The notes below the pieces were generated by a model. That model saw only the letters and a list, made by a program, of their open reading frames with translations, was not told the DNA's origin and searched no databases. A DNA stretch of 64,000 bases from the NCBI RefSeq assembly GCF_000420425.1, contig NZ_ATUX01000011.1, forward strand, positions 1 to 64,000, written 5' to 3'. The translations under genes and the position numbers were made by a program. The DNA comes from Schaalia vaccimaxillae DSM 15804 (GTDB taxonomy: Bacteria; Actinomycetota; Actinomycetes; Actinomycetales; Actinomycetaceae). Positions 16,406 through 25,336 of this stretch are shown here, piece by piece (within the stretch, counting starts at the first letter, position 1; every line of letters starts with the position of its first letter).

Positions 16406-17767
16406 ATGAGCGCGAATCGTCCCTACGTCGCAGGTGTCGACACATCCACCCAATCTTGCAAGGTCGTTATCTACGATCCCAAGACTTCAACTATCGTCCG
16501 TCAAGGCAAAGCCTCACATCCCGACGGCACCGAGGTCGATCCCCAGGCATGGTGGAATGCATTCGAAGAAGCTCTCGCCCAGGCAGGCGGCCTCGATGAT
16601 GTGTCGGCACTGTCGGTCGGCGGCCAGCAACATGGAATGGTCTGCCTCGATAAGGAAGGCAATGTTATCCGCCCGGCATTGCTTTGGAATGACACCCGAT
16701 CCGCCCAAGCTGCGCGCGACCTGATCCGTGAGCGCGGCACCGATGGTCTCGATTCGTCTGGTTCCGAGGGCGCTGCATGGTGGGCCGAGGCCACCGGTTC
16801 TGTTCCTGTCGCGTCGTTGACAGTGACCAAACTGCGTTGGCTTGCAGACAATGAGCCGGAAAATGCAGCCCGAATTGCCGCCATTTGCCTGCCCCACGAC
16901 TACCTGACCTGGCGAATCATGGGATCGCCCTCGTTAGAAGCGCTGGCCACCGATCGTTCCGATGCATCAGGCACCGGATACATGGCCCGCGAAACCCCCA
17001 CCTACCGCCGCGATATCTTGGCGGATGCTCTTCACATTGACGAGGCCGCCGCAGAAAACATCGTGTTGCCGAAGATTTACGGCCCATGGGACGTGGTCGG
17101 CCATGGTGACCCCGCGCGAGGCTGGGATGAAATCGTCGTGGGCCCGGGTGCCGGTGACAACGCTGCGTCTGCCCTAGGCGTTGACCTTGAGCCAGGATCT
17201 GCTCTGCTATCCCTGGGTACTTCGGGCGTCGTGGCCGCAGTGTCCGCCACCTCGGTTGCTGACCCGTCCGGTCTGGTCACAGGATTCTCCGACGCCTCGG
17301 GCAACTGGCTGCCCCTGGCCTGCACCCTCAACGCATCGCGCATTGTTGATGCCATGATGCGAGTGACGGGCCTGGACTACGCCGAGTTTGACGAAGCAGC
17401 CCTTTCTGTCGAAGATGCCGCAGGCCTCAAGCTCGTTCCATACTTCGAGGGCGAACGCACCCCCAACCTGCCGGACGCGACCGCTGAGCTGACCGGTATG
17501 ACGCTGGCGAATTCTGATCGGGCACATGTTGCTCGCGCCACCGTTGAGGGTTTGCTCGATCTGATGCGTTACGCTCTGGACGCTGTTCGGGCCCTCGGTG
17601 TGCCGCTGGACCGCGTGCTCATGGTCGGTGGTGGAGCCAAGTCTTCAGCTGTCCAAGCGTTGGCCGAAGAGCGTCTCGCAGCCAAGGTTGAGATGCCTGA
17701 GCCGGGCGAATACGTGGCTCTGGGCGCGGCCAAGCAGGCTGCGAAGGTTCTTTCCGAACGCGGCTGA
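16406..17767 (+). CDS. xylB: Xylulokinase
   Basis: A 453-residue FGGY-family kinase that phosphorylates D-xylulose to xylulose 5-phosphate. The N-terminal ATP-binding motif (AGVDTSTQSCKVVIYD), the LWNDTRSAQ substrate loop and the C-terminal adenosine motif (MVGGGAKSSAVQALAE) are visible. It is a little shorter than the E. coli enzyme but typical of actinobacterial XylB. It follows xylA in the same direction after 177 bp that contain a stem-loop and a TTAATTAATTAA palindrome (16354-16365), so it may also have its own promoter. Confidence 0.95.
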   Translation: MSANRPYVAGVDTSTQSCKVVIYDPKTSTIVRQGKASHPDGTEVDPQAWWNAFEEALAQAGGLDDVSALSVGGQQHGMVCLDKEGNVIRPALLWNDTRSAQAARDLIRERGTDGLDSSGSEGAAWWAEATGSVPVASLTVTKLRWLADNEPENAARIAAICLPHDYLTWRIMGSPSLEALATDRSDASGTGYMARETPTYRRDILADALHIDEAAAENIVLPKIYGPWDVVGHGDPARGWDEIVVGPGAGDNAASALGVDLEPGSALLSLGTSGVVAAVSATSVADPSGLVTGFSDASGNWLPLACTLNASRIVDAMMRVTGLDYAEFDEAALSVEDAAGLKLVPYFEGERTPNLPDATAELTGMTLANSDRAHVARATVEGLLDLMRYALDAVRALGVPLDRVLMVGGGAKSSAVQALAEERLAAKVEMPEPGEYVALGAAKQAAKVLSERG

Positions 17768-17870
17768 ACCCGGAGCATTCCAGAACAGTATCCCCCAATG
17801 GCACAGGGGCGGAAGGGCTGATGTCCCCCGCCCTGGTCTGACTGCGCTCTGATGCGCATATCCAAAACGT

Positions 17871-17897
17871 GTGCTGAGGGACCCCGTCCCTCAGCAC
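17871..17897 (+). terminator. Perfect 12-bp stem-loop after xylB
   Basis: GTGCTGAGGGAC (17871-17882), loop CCC, then GTCCCTCAGCAC (17886-17897). No T-run follows. It probably ends or processes the xylB message, 52 bp before the secreted xylanase start. Confidence 0.6.
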
Positions 17898-17948
17898 TAC
17901 TCCGGCGTCCATGGCGGCCGTCGGACAATCCCAATTGAAAGGAAACTC

Positions 17949-20900
17949 ATGGGGAAGACACTCCTCCCGTGGTGTGCCGCGAGACGCGTCGGTGTCGGTT
18001 TGGCTGCTGCTGTCATCTCCCTGACCGGCTTGACAGCCCCCGTTGTTCATGCTGCTGATGCGCCTGGCGCTGACCCGGCAGCAAACGCACAGGATGAAGG
18101 CGCAGTCGTCAATACTACTTTTGAAGATGGCACCACCGGTCCGTGGAATGCGCGTGGCTCTGCTTCGCTGAAAGTCTCTGCACAAGCTGCCCGTACGGGC
18201 GAACGTGGCCTGGTCGTGTCAGGTCGTACAGCCAACTGGCACGGTGTTGAAATGCCGATCATCGGGAACTTGATTCCTGGACAGAGTTACCGTGTGTCCG
18301 GATGGGTGCGTTTGGCTCCTGGTACTCCCGCCACCGATGTGTTCATCACTGCGGGTGAGAACAATGAGAACTACGTTCGTGTTGCTCAGGTTTCAGCCAA
18401 TGACGGCTGGATGGAACTCAGTGGAACGTACACCGTCGGCGCGGGGGTCACATCTGGTTCCCTGTACTTCGAAGCTGCGTCCGAAACTGCCTCGTTTGAC
18501 CTCGATGATGTTCGAGTGACCGGTGCAGTGGCTGGGGATCAAACTGACGAAGATGGCGATAATGATGGCGCAGATACCGGGAACACCGGTGACTGCCCGG
18601 CGGCACAAGCTTCGACAAAGCCGGTTGGCGTTGATCTCACGCAGTCCTTGTACAAGTCTCTGCCCTTCCCATTGGGCGCTGCCGTGTCTTCGTACGCGGT
18701 GAACGAGGCGCAGGCGCGTGCTGCTCTCGACCACAACTTCAACCAAGTGACTCCCGAGAACTTTATGAAGGTTGAGACCTGGTATGACGAGCCGTGGAAG
18801 TTCGTCACGAACAATGCTGAGGCCAACGCTCTCATGGACTGGGGAGCCCAGACTGGTAACCGTGTGTACGGGCACGTCCTCGTATGGCATTCCCAGACTC
18901 CGGACTGGTTCTTCCAGGATGACCAAGGCAAATTCTTAACCAATTCGCCCGAGCACCAGCAGATTGCGCGTGACCGGATGCGTACCCATATCAACAATGT
19001 TGCTCAGTACCTGTCAGATCGTTACGGCAAATTTGGATCTGATACGAACCCCCTCGTTGCCTTCGATGTCGTCAATGAGGTCATTGCTGACGGTGCGAAC
19101 CCTCAGTCGAACGGCCTACGCACCTCCTACTGGTACCAGATTCTCGGTGAAGAGTTCATTGACCTGGCGTTCCGTTACGCTGATGAGGCTTTCAACTCTA
19201 CCTACGCTGCCCCCGAATCGGACCGCCCGGTCACTCTGTTCATCAACGAGTACAACACGGAGAACGGTACAGGCACGGGTACGAAGACACAGCGCTATCG
19301 TGCCCTCGTTGAACGCCTACTGGCCCGCGGCGTCCCCGTTGATGGCGTCGGACACCAGTTCCACGCTTCGCTGTCGACCAATGTCGCCAATCTGGGTGCT
19401 GCACTTGACTACTTCGATTCACTGCCGGTCGTCCAGGCAGTGACCGAAATGGATGTTCCAACCGGTTCTCCCGTCACAGAGGATGTTTTGCGTCGTCAGG
19501 GTGCCTTCTACCGGTCAGCTTTCGACATCTTCCGGGCTCAGCAGGCCGAGAATGGAAACCTTTTCTCGGTGACCGTCTGGGGTTTGGCAGATAACAAGTC
19601 GTGGCGCACTTGCTCGGGTGCACCCTTGCTTTTCGACAATGATTACGACGGCAAGTGGGCCTATATTGGTGTTCTCGGTGGCAATATCCCACGTGAATCC
19701 CAATCTTTGACAGTGTTTGGGGCGGCGGATGCAGCCGATGCCACATCAGGTACTTGGAAGCTGATGCGTGCAACGAAGATTTCCGATTCGGCTTCTTTCC
19801 AGGCACGTTGGAACTCGTCGGGTGTCGTTGTGCGCGTTGATATCACTGATGCAGATGCCGGTAGTGCTGATGCTGTGACGCTTTCAAGTAAGGATCGTTC
19901 TTTCGTCATCTCCCGCAACGGTGGCTCTGTCGAAGGTTTGGAAGGTGTCCGCGTTGAATCCGATGACCGTGGATGGTACGCGGTGGCGACAATTCCGATG
20001 ACAGGACTCAAGGTTGGGGACCAAGTACCTTTCGAAGTGTCAGTCGCGGGTAGTGACGCCGATGGCGGTTGGAACGGTGCAGGTGCTCAAGGCGCGCTTA
20101 TTCTTGCAGAAGACCTGAAGTCAGCCGCAGCCCCCAAGACTGAGACCGCTCCGGTCCTCGATGGTGTTATCGATGCCGAGTGGGATAGGGCTTTGCGTTT
20201 GTCCACCGATCAGCAGATCGAGGGCGAATCGGGAGCCTCCGCCGATGTGCGGGCGATGTGGTCGCAGAACGGCGAGTCATCAACGCTCCACCTGCTCTTC
20301 GAGGTCGCTGATTCAACCCCCGACGTATCCTCCTCCGAAGTTCACGAGCAGGACTCCGTTGAAGTTTTCCTCGACCTGGGTAACCTTAAGGCTCAGTCCT
20401 ACCAGGACACAGATATGCAGTTGCGGGTCAACTCCGACAACGTGACGACTTTCGGCACTGGCGATGTCGGCGCCCAGCAGAAGCGTGTGACATCCGCGGT
20501 CGTCAAGAATGACTCGGGATACGTTGTTGAGATTGCCATTGACCTGCTCGACCGAGGTGGTGACGGTACCGTTCATGGCTTCGATGTCCAGGTCAATGAC
20601 GGTGTATCCGGAAAGCGTGGTTCGGTACGCAATTGGGCCGATCCGACGGGCAACTCCTGGCGATCGCCGTCCCATTGGGGTGTCCTGGAACTAGCGGCTA
20701 GCGAGGTCGACGTGGCTGTGCCGACAGTCGTCGTAGACGATACTGAGGTTGAGCACGGTCAGACGATCACCATCACTGGAACGGCTTTCGCTCCAGGGCA
20801 AGATGTTGTGGCAACCTTCCACTCTGATCCTGTTGTGATCGGCACGGCAGCCGCTGATGAGACTGGACGGGTTGTCTTCACCTTCGTGATTCCGGCTGAT

Positions 20901-21143
20901 GCGGCTATTGGTGGGCACAGGGTTGTCCTAGTTCAGGATGGATCGGGACTGAGCGCGGAGACAGGTCTGACGGTCGTTAAGGCCTCGTTGGCAGGTGCTC
21001 CTGGCGAAGCTGGGTCAGACCTGGATCGGGGCCGTTCGCTGGCGGCGACCGGTGCTAATGCGGCGGGTGCGGTGCTATTCGGGGTGGTGCTTGCGGCCTT
21101 GGGTGGTGCTCTGGTGGTAGGACATCGTCGCATGCGCGCGTAA
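17949..21143 (+). CDS. Secreted, wall-anchored multidomain GH10 endo-xylanase
   Basis: A 1064-residue exported enzyme. Signal peptide 1-35 (basic start, hydrophobic core, VVHA|A). About 52-195 is a CBM4/9/22-like carbohydrate-binding module. About 215-575 is the GH10 barrel with acid/base Glu377 (FDVVNE) and nucleophile Glu500 (VTEMDV). About 590-915 holds CBM9-like xylan-binding modules (APVLDGVIDAEWDRA). About 920-1010 is a TIG/IPT-like module shared with the GH3 at 47980. The C-terminus has LAATG at 1031, a hydrophobic span and RRMRA, a sorting signal of the class E sortase type. AAAGGAAA precedes the ATG at 17949. It cuts polymeric xylan at the cell surface and supplies the importer at 2764. 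Confidence 0.95.
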   Translation: MGKTLLPWCAARRVGVGLAAAVISLTGLTAPVVHAADAPGADPAANAQDEGAVVNTTFEDGTTGPWNARGSASLKVSAQAARTGERGLVVSGRTANWHGVEMPIIGNLIPGQSYRVSGWVRLAPGTPATDVFITAGENNENYVRVAQVSANDGWMELSGTYTVGAGVTSGSLYFEAASETASFDLDDVRVTGAVAGDQTDEDGDNDGADTGNTGDCPAAQASTKPVGVDLTQSLYKSLPFPLGAAVSSYAVNEAQARAALDHNFNQVTPENFMKVETWYDEPWKFVTNNAEANALMDWGAQTGNRVYGHVLVWHSQTPDWFFQDDQGKFLTNSPEHQQIARDRMRTHINNVAQYLSDRYGKFGSDTNPLVAFDVVNEVIADGANPQSNGLRTSYWYQILGEEFIDLAFRYADEAFNSTYAAPESDRPVTLFINEYNTENGTGTGTKTQRYRALVERLLARGVPVDGVGHQFHASLSTNVANLGAALDYFDSLPVVQAVTEMDVPTGSPVTEDVLRRQGAFYRSAFDIFRAQQAENGNLFSVTVWGLADNKSWRTCSGAPLLFDNDYDGKWAYIGVLGGNIPRESQSLTVFGAADAADATSGTWKLMRATKISDSASFQARWNSSGVVVRVDITDADAGSADAVTLSSKDRSFVISRNGGSVEGLEGVRVESDDRGWYAVATIPMTGLKVGDQVPFEVSVAGSDADGGWNGAGAQGALILAEDLKSAAAPKTETAPVLDGVIDAEWDRALRLSTDQQIEGESGASADVRAMWSQNGESSTLHLLFEVADSTPDVSSSEVHEQDSVEVFLDLGNLKAQSYQDTDMQLRVNSDNVTTFGTGDVGAQQKRVTSAVVKNDSGYVVEIAIDLLDRGGDGTVHGFDVQVNDGVSGKRGSVRNWADPTGNSWRSPSHWGVLELAASEVDVAVPTVVVDDTEVEHGQTITITGTAFAPGQDVVATFHSDPVVIGTAAADETGRVVFTFVIPADAAIGGHRVVLVQDGSGLSAETGLTVVKASLAGAPGEAGSDLDRGRSLAATGANAAGAVLFGVVLAALGGALVVGHRRMRA

Positions 21144-21193
21144 ATTCCGGTTGATAGCGCTGTTGGGCTGAGATTCCGGAGCGTGAATGCGTT

Positions 21194-21230
21194 GGGGCGG
21201 GTGGATGCCGTGGAGGCATCTACCCGCCCC
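21194..21230 (+). terminator. Terminator of the secreted GH10 gene
   Basis: GGGGCGGGTGGATGCC (21194-21209) pairs with GGCATCTACCCGCCCC (21215-21230) with one G-U pair and a 5-base loop. It lies 51 bp past the stop, between convergent genes. Confidence 0.7.
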
Positions 21231-21368
21231 AGGTGTTTCCTGCTCGACAGTGTTCTGCAGAAGAGTTGTTTTCGGCAGGGGTTGGTCTCGAGGATCCGCA
21301 TGTGCACTAGATCGCAGTCGCTTAACAATGGGCGCTTTGGTTTCTGCTGATTGATCTGAGGAAGGAAC

Positions 21369-22145
21369 CTACACCAATACGACCTCTGGCACTACTGCAC
21401 GAAGAGCCTCTATTTGCGCCCCCGGTAGCGATGTTTCAGTAATGACAACATCGATATTCTTCAATGAATGAAAATGATGCAGTGCACTCTTCGTGAACTT
21501 GGATCGATCTACCAGCACGATGCGTTGACGTGATGACATCAACATCTGTCTTTTGATGGCTGCCATCATGGGATCAGGATGGGCCAGCTGCCCATCCATG
21601 ACAGCTGTCGACGACATTATGCACAGATCTGGATGCAATTCCGCCATTGCGGTCACCGTTCCCGGCCCCGAAAACGCATCCGCCCAGCGCACATAATTCC
21701 CGCCCAGCGCAATCAACTCCAGCTTTGAATAACGAATAACTTCATCCGCAAGTAAACGCGAATTTGTCACCACTGTTAGTGGCGCTAAATTATTAATTTC
21801 GGGAAACAAGTGCATCAATGTCGTCGAGTCATCTAATGCGATTGACATCCCTGAATGGACATAGTCGAGGGCTGCGGCAGCTAATCGCGACTTTGCTGAA
21901 TTGTGTCGGCCAGATCGCATCAATGCCGATGATTCGGCCAGAGTGTAGGCCGTGACCTGTACACTGCCATGTTCGCGTCGAACTAAGCCTGTGGACTCAA
22001 GAAAAGTGATATCCCGGTAAATCGTCATTACTGAAACTCCGAGTTCATCAGCTAACAACTCTGCTGATGAATTTCCGTTTTCGGAGATGTAGTCAACGAG
22101 GGCCTGGTGTCGTTTTTCTCGCGCCGTGGCGGAATTTTTCCCCAT
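21369..22145 (-). CDS. DeoR-family transcriptional regulator
   Basis: A 258-residue DeoR/GlpR-type regulator. The N-terminal HTH (SAELLADELGVSVMTIYRDI) precedes a sugar-phosphate sensor domain with ALDDSTT and VVTNS motifs of the DeoR C-terminal fold. AAGGAAG stands before the ATG. It lies just downstream of the GpsA-like dehydrogenase and the FGGY kinase on the same strand, so it most likely controls them in response to a phosphorylated intermediate of their pathway, as DeoR-family sensors usually do. Confidence 0.9.
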   Translation of the reverse strand: MGKNSATAREKRHQALVDYISENGNSSAELLADELGVSVMTIYRDITFLESTGLVRREHGSVQVTAYTLAESSALMRSGRHNSAKSRLAAAALDYVHSGMSIALDDSTTLMHLFPEINNLAPLTVVTNSRLLADEVIRYSKLELIALGGNYVRWADAFSGPGTVTAMAELHPDLCIMSSTAVMDGQLAHPDPMMAAIKRQMLMSSRQRIVLVDRSKFTKSALHHFHSLKNIDVVITETSLPGAQIEALRAVVPEVVLV

Positions 22146-22165
22146 GATCTTCCTTCGTTGAGAGA

Positions 22166-22223
22166 GCGAACGGTGGGCACAGGTGTCGCCAATGGGCGGA
22201 AAACTCCTGTGCCCACCCTTCGC
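22166..22223 (-). terminator. Stem-loop between the GpsA-like gene and the DeoR gene
   Basis: GCGAACGGTGGGCACAGG (22166-22183) pairs with CCTGTGCCCACCCTTCGC (22206-22223), interrupted by one mismatch. It lies past the stop of the dehydrogenase gene and before the DeoR start. Confidence 0.6.
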
Positions 22224-22258
22224 ATTTCACGTGCAGAGTAGCAGTTTTCTCGAATACC

Positions 22259-23308
22259 TCACCTTGTCCGGGGTAGTACGGCTCGAGAAACGATGTCCTT
22301 GACTTTTTCCTTGCTGTCTCCGCGAACAATCTGGTGGACGGCCTTAAGCAGTGGGAAGTCGTCGAGTGTGATCCCCTTGGTTTGTTCAACGAGCTTGAGG
22401 GCAAGGGGCAAGGCAGATGCCCCCTCGACGGTTTGTTCTAGTCGACCCATTTCTGCCAGAGCATCTGTCGGGGCTTCCCCTCGACCGATTCGCACGCCGA
22501 AAACCTTATTGCGTCCGGATAGGCCCGTGACTTCCAGATCGCCGACGCCTGGCAAACCGAATGCTGTCTGCGGCTTTGCTCCAAGGGCGGTTCCAAGTCG
22601 GGACATTTCTGCGACGGCCTGAGTGAAAGTAGCAGCTTTGAGGTTGTGGTGGGGGATACCGGTGGATTCTTCCAACCCGTCGGCGATGCCCAGTGCAATC
22701 GCGTAGACGTTTTTCATAGGTGCGCACACTTCGACGCCGATCTCGTCGTCGGTAGAGGCGACGGCATAGTGCGACGTTGTGGTTGCTGCGGCGTACTTTG
22801 CTGCTGTTTCGCCATCGATGCATCCGAAAATAGTGGCTGTTGGCATACCCTCGGCGCATTCATTCGCCTTAACCGGTCCTGCGATAGCGACGATGGGCGG
22901 AATGGGGGTGCCATTGCGAGTAGCGATGGTCCGGATCGCATCGGGGAGCAGGCTGATTCGCCCGGCTTCGTCCTCGTAGAAACCCTTGGATGTCAGCCAG
23001 AGCGCCTCTGCCTGTGAAATGCTATCGAGAGCGAGTTCAGTGACACGCTGAACTCCGACGGAGGCAACGGACATGACCACTACTGTTGCCCCGTCAAGCG
23101 CGTCTTTCAGTGCGTAGGAGCGGTACAGCGTGACCTCTTTTGGCACGATTGCGCCAGTTCGTGGGTGTGGATCGCCGTTTTCAACGGTTTCAAGGAGATG
23201 GTCGTCGAGCCATGTGCCCCACAGCCTCACTTCCCAACCCGAATCCACGAGGGGACGGCACAGGGCGGAACCCATCGCTCCTGCTCCAAGAACTGTAATG
23301 ACTGCCAT
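22259..23308 (-). CDS. NAD(P)-dependent glycerol-3-phosphate dehydrogenase-like protein
   Basis: A 349-residue GpsA-fold protein: Rossmann motif VLGAGAMGSAL at the N-terminus, then the catalytic-domain lysine region CAPMKNVYAIALGIADGLEE and the C-terminal GVGDLEVTGLSGRNKVFG. Being placed between an FGGY kinase and a DeoR regulator, it is unlikely to be the housekeeping lipid-precursor enzyme. A role oxidising a polyol phosphate made by the kinase, or reducing a ketose phosphate, is inferred. GAGGAAGG precedes the ATG. The housekeeping gpsA is expected elsewhere in the genome. Confidence 0.85.
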   Translation of the reverse strand: MAVITVLGAGAMGSALCRPLVDSGWEVRLWGTWLDDHLLETVENGDPHPRTGAIVPKEVTLYRSYALKDALDGATVVVMSVASVGVQRVTELALDSISQAEALWLTSKGFYEDEAGRISLLPDAIRTIATRNGTPIPPIVAIAGPVKANECAEGMPTATIFGCIDGETAAKYAAATTTSHYAVASTDDEIGVEVCAPMKNVYAIALGIADGLEESTGIPHHNLKAATFTQAVAEMSRLGTALGAKPQTAFGLPGVGDLEVTGLSGRNKVFGVRIGRGEAPTDALAEMGRLEQTVEGASALPLALKLVEQTKGITLDDFPLLKAVHQIVRGDSKEKVKDIVSRAVLPRTR

Positions 23309-23441
23309 TCCTTATCCTTCCTCGATATTCCTTGGGATATCTGGGTCCTCTTTGCTGCCCGCACTAGGACAGCACCTAAGTTCCCTCATCCATGGTTCTT
23401 TTTGTTTCGCGAGGGCGGCCCCCTCGCATGTCACGCAGGTA

Positions 23442-23483
23442 AGGCCCGGCTGTGCCACAAATATTAGAGGCGCAGCCGGGCCT
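23442..23483 (-). terminator. Stem-loop between the FGGY kinase and GpsA-like genes
   Basis: AGGCCCGGCTGTGCC (23442-23456) pairs with GGCGCAGCCGGGCCT (23469-23483), one G-U pair, 12-base loop. It is 11 bp past the kinase stop on the minus strand. Confidence 0.65.
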
Positions 23484-23493
23484 CACAGTCTTA

Positions 23494-25050
23494 TTAGCTC
23501 TTGCGAACGATGGTGTCGAGTTCTGCAAAAAGTTCCTTCAGCGCGGGGTATAGGCGTGCCTGAACGGCGCCGATCTGACGGTAGGTTTCCGCATGCTCGG
23601 TATTCGGCTCGATAGTTTCACCGAAGGTGGCCATTGCCTTTGCTGAAGCAGCCACATCTGAAGATCCATCAGGCAGTTTACCGGCGTGCACATCAACTCC
23701 AGCCATGGCCAGAACCGCCGCGCCCAAGGCAGACACTTCGTCAGCGATACAGACGGTCAAGGGTAGGCCCACAATGTCAGCCATCATCTGACGCCATAGT
23801 GGTGAGCGTGTGCCCCCACCCATAATTCGTAGTTCGGTGATGGGCACACCTGATGCGTTTTCGATCGTGTCCAGGTTGCGACGCATTTCAAAGCAGATGG
23901 ATTCCATGACGGAGCGGTACAAATGCGAGCGTCCGTGGACGCCACGCCAACCGATGATGGCACCACGGGCCATGGCGTCCCAGTAAGGCGACTGGACCGC
24001 GTTCCAATAAGGCAGAGTCACCAGGCCTTCTGCGCCGGGGGCTACCTGTGAAGCTGCTTCGTTGTCCCAGGCCACGTCGGCATTGGGGTTCTCCGGGTCA
24101 ATGAAGGTAGAGCGCGTCCAGTCAGCGAGGTACGAGCCCGAGGATTGGAGGACTTCCAGCACGTAGTTGCCAGGGATACCGGAGACGTGAGTGCGGAAAG
24201 CGGGGTCATAAATGTAGCTGGTAGATTCGACGCCAGCATTGACGGCAGTTCCCATATTCAGGTAGCCAACGCCCGGATCAACGGCTGCAGCGCCGATTCC
24301 CGCGGCTTGCCCGTCACCGAGTCCCGCAATAATGGGGATATCTCGGGTCAGATGCCACTCTTCGCGCAGCTCTTTGCGCAGAATGGACATAGGTGTTGCC
24401 GGTGCGATGAGGGTAGACATTTGTTCTTCGCGAACCCCGGCAATGTCGAGTAATTCAGGTGACCAGGTGCGGTTATTGACGTCAAAGAGGCCGAGGGAGT
24501 CGGCTGCTGCTGTGGATGAGAGCCATTCGCCTGTCAGGTTAAAGACGATATATCCCAAGACATCAACGATTTTGTCGGCTTTTTCAAAGCGTTCGGGCTT
24601 GTTCTTTGCAACCCAAGCCATTTTGTAGATTGCTGGGGTGACACCTGCGGGTTTGCCGGAGAGCTTGTGGATGTGGGCGCTGCCGTATTTTGCGATTTGG
24701 TCCACTGCACGACCGTCAAGCCAGAGAATACCGGGACCTAAGGGTTGGCCGTCTGCAGTGAAGGGAGCGAAGCTCTCGCGTTGGTGGGTTAGGCCGATGG
24801 CCTCGACGCGGTCTCGGTCTTTCTGGGTCAGGGTGGCGAGGACCTCGCCGATCGTATCGTGGGTGGTTTCCCACCAGAGTCTTGGGTCGTGTTCGTAGAA
24901 GTCCATTGCGGGGGTTTGTAGCGGAATCGGGCGTTTCGCCATAGCCCAGATGGTGCCCGAAGCATCGACAATGATTGCTTTTGTGGACTGGGTGGATGAG
25001 TCTACGGCCACCACGAGCGGGCCGGATTCCAACTTTCTTGGAGCGGTCAT
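23494..25050 (-). CDS. FGGY-family carbohydrate kinase
   Basis: A 518-residue FGGY kinase. The N-terminal motif VVAVDSSTQSTKAIIVD binds ATP, LTHQRESF and LWLDGRAVDQI line the substrate cleft, and MGGGTRSPLWRQMMAD is the C-terminal adenosine-binding segment. The set of residues differs from the xylulokinase at 16406, so a different ketose or polyol is likely. GAGGAG lies 7 bases before the ATG at 25050; the ATG 21 bases earlier would include that ribosome site. It is divergent from an MFS permease and followed by the GpsA-like dehydrogenase. Substrate not identified; D-ribulose, L-xylulose, glycerol-like or tetritol substrates are all possible. Confidence 0.88.
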   Translation of the reverse strand: MTAPRKLESGPLVVAVDSSTQSTKAIIVDASGTIWAMAKRPIPLQTPAMDFYEHDPRLWWETTHDTIGEVLATLTQKDRDRVEAIGLTHQRESFAPFTADGQPLGPGILWLDGRAVDQIAKYGSAHIHKLSGKPAGVTPAIYKMAWVAKNKPERFEKADKIVDVLGYIVFNLTGEWLSSTAAADSLGLFDVNNRTWSPELLDIAGVREEQMSTLIAPATPMSILRKELREEWHLTRDIPIIAGLGDGQAAGIGAAAVDPGVGYLNMGTAVNAGVESTSYIYDPAFRTHVSGIPGNYVLEVLQSSGSYLADWTRSTFIDPENPNADVAWDNEAASQVAPGAEGLVTLPYWNAVQSPYWDAMARGAIIGWRGVHGRSHLYRSVMESICFEMRRNLDTIENASGVPITELRIMGGGTRSPLWRQMMADIVGLPLTVCIADEVSALGAAVLAMAGVDVHAGKLPDGSSDVAASAKAMATFGETIEPNTEHAETYRQIGAVQARLYPALKELFAELDTIVRKS

Positions 25051-25065
25051 GGCGTTTCTCCTCAA

Positions 25066-25089
25066 GATCATCGTTGATCATCGATCATC
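25066..25089. promoter_or_regulatory. Triple GATCATC repeat upstream of the FGGY kinase
   Basis: GATCATC occurs at 25066, 25076 and 25083, 16-40 bp ahead of the kinase start. Tandem short direct repeats are a common DeoR-family binding pattern, so this could be the operator of the regulator at 21369. The remainder of the 286-bp divergent gap shows no feature I can call. Confidence 0.3.
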
Positions 25090-25336
25090 TGCCGGTGTTG
25101 ACATTCGCAGAAGAATAACAGAAAAAGTGGTTGAATCAACATATTTCATGAGAATTTTGAAGAGATTTCTTGGAATCTTAGAAAGGAAAGCTTTCGGTTA
25201 AGCGTGAGTAATCTGAAGGCTTAACGTCTGATCGGCAATACCTGCCGCGATAAAAGGCCAAATCTGCCGTTGAGGATTTGTAATATGCAGTGACCAGCGT
25301 TTAGAAGCGACGACCATCAACCGGAGAATTTGTTTC

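Noticed and set aside
22259-23308. Calling the GpsA-like gene the housekeeping gpsA
   Set aside because: Its neighbours are an FGGY kinase and a DeoR regulator, so a catabolic role is more likely; I left the symbol blank.
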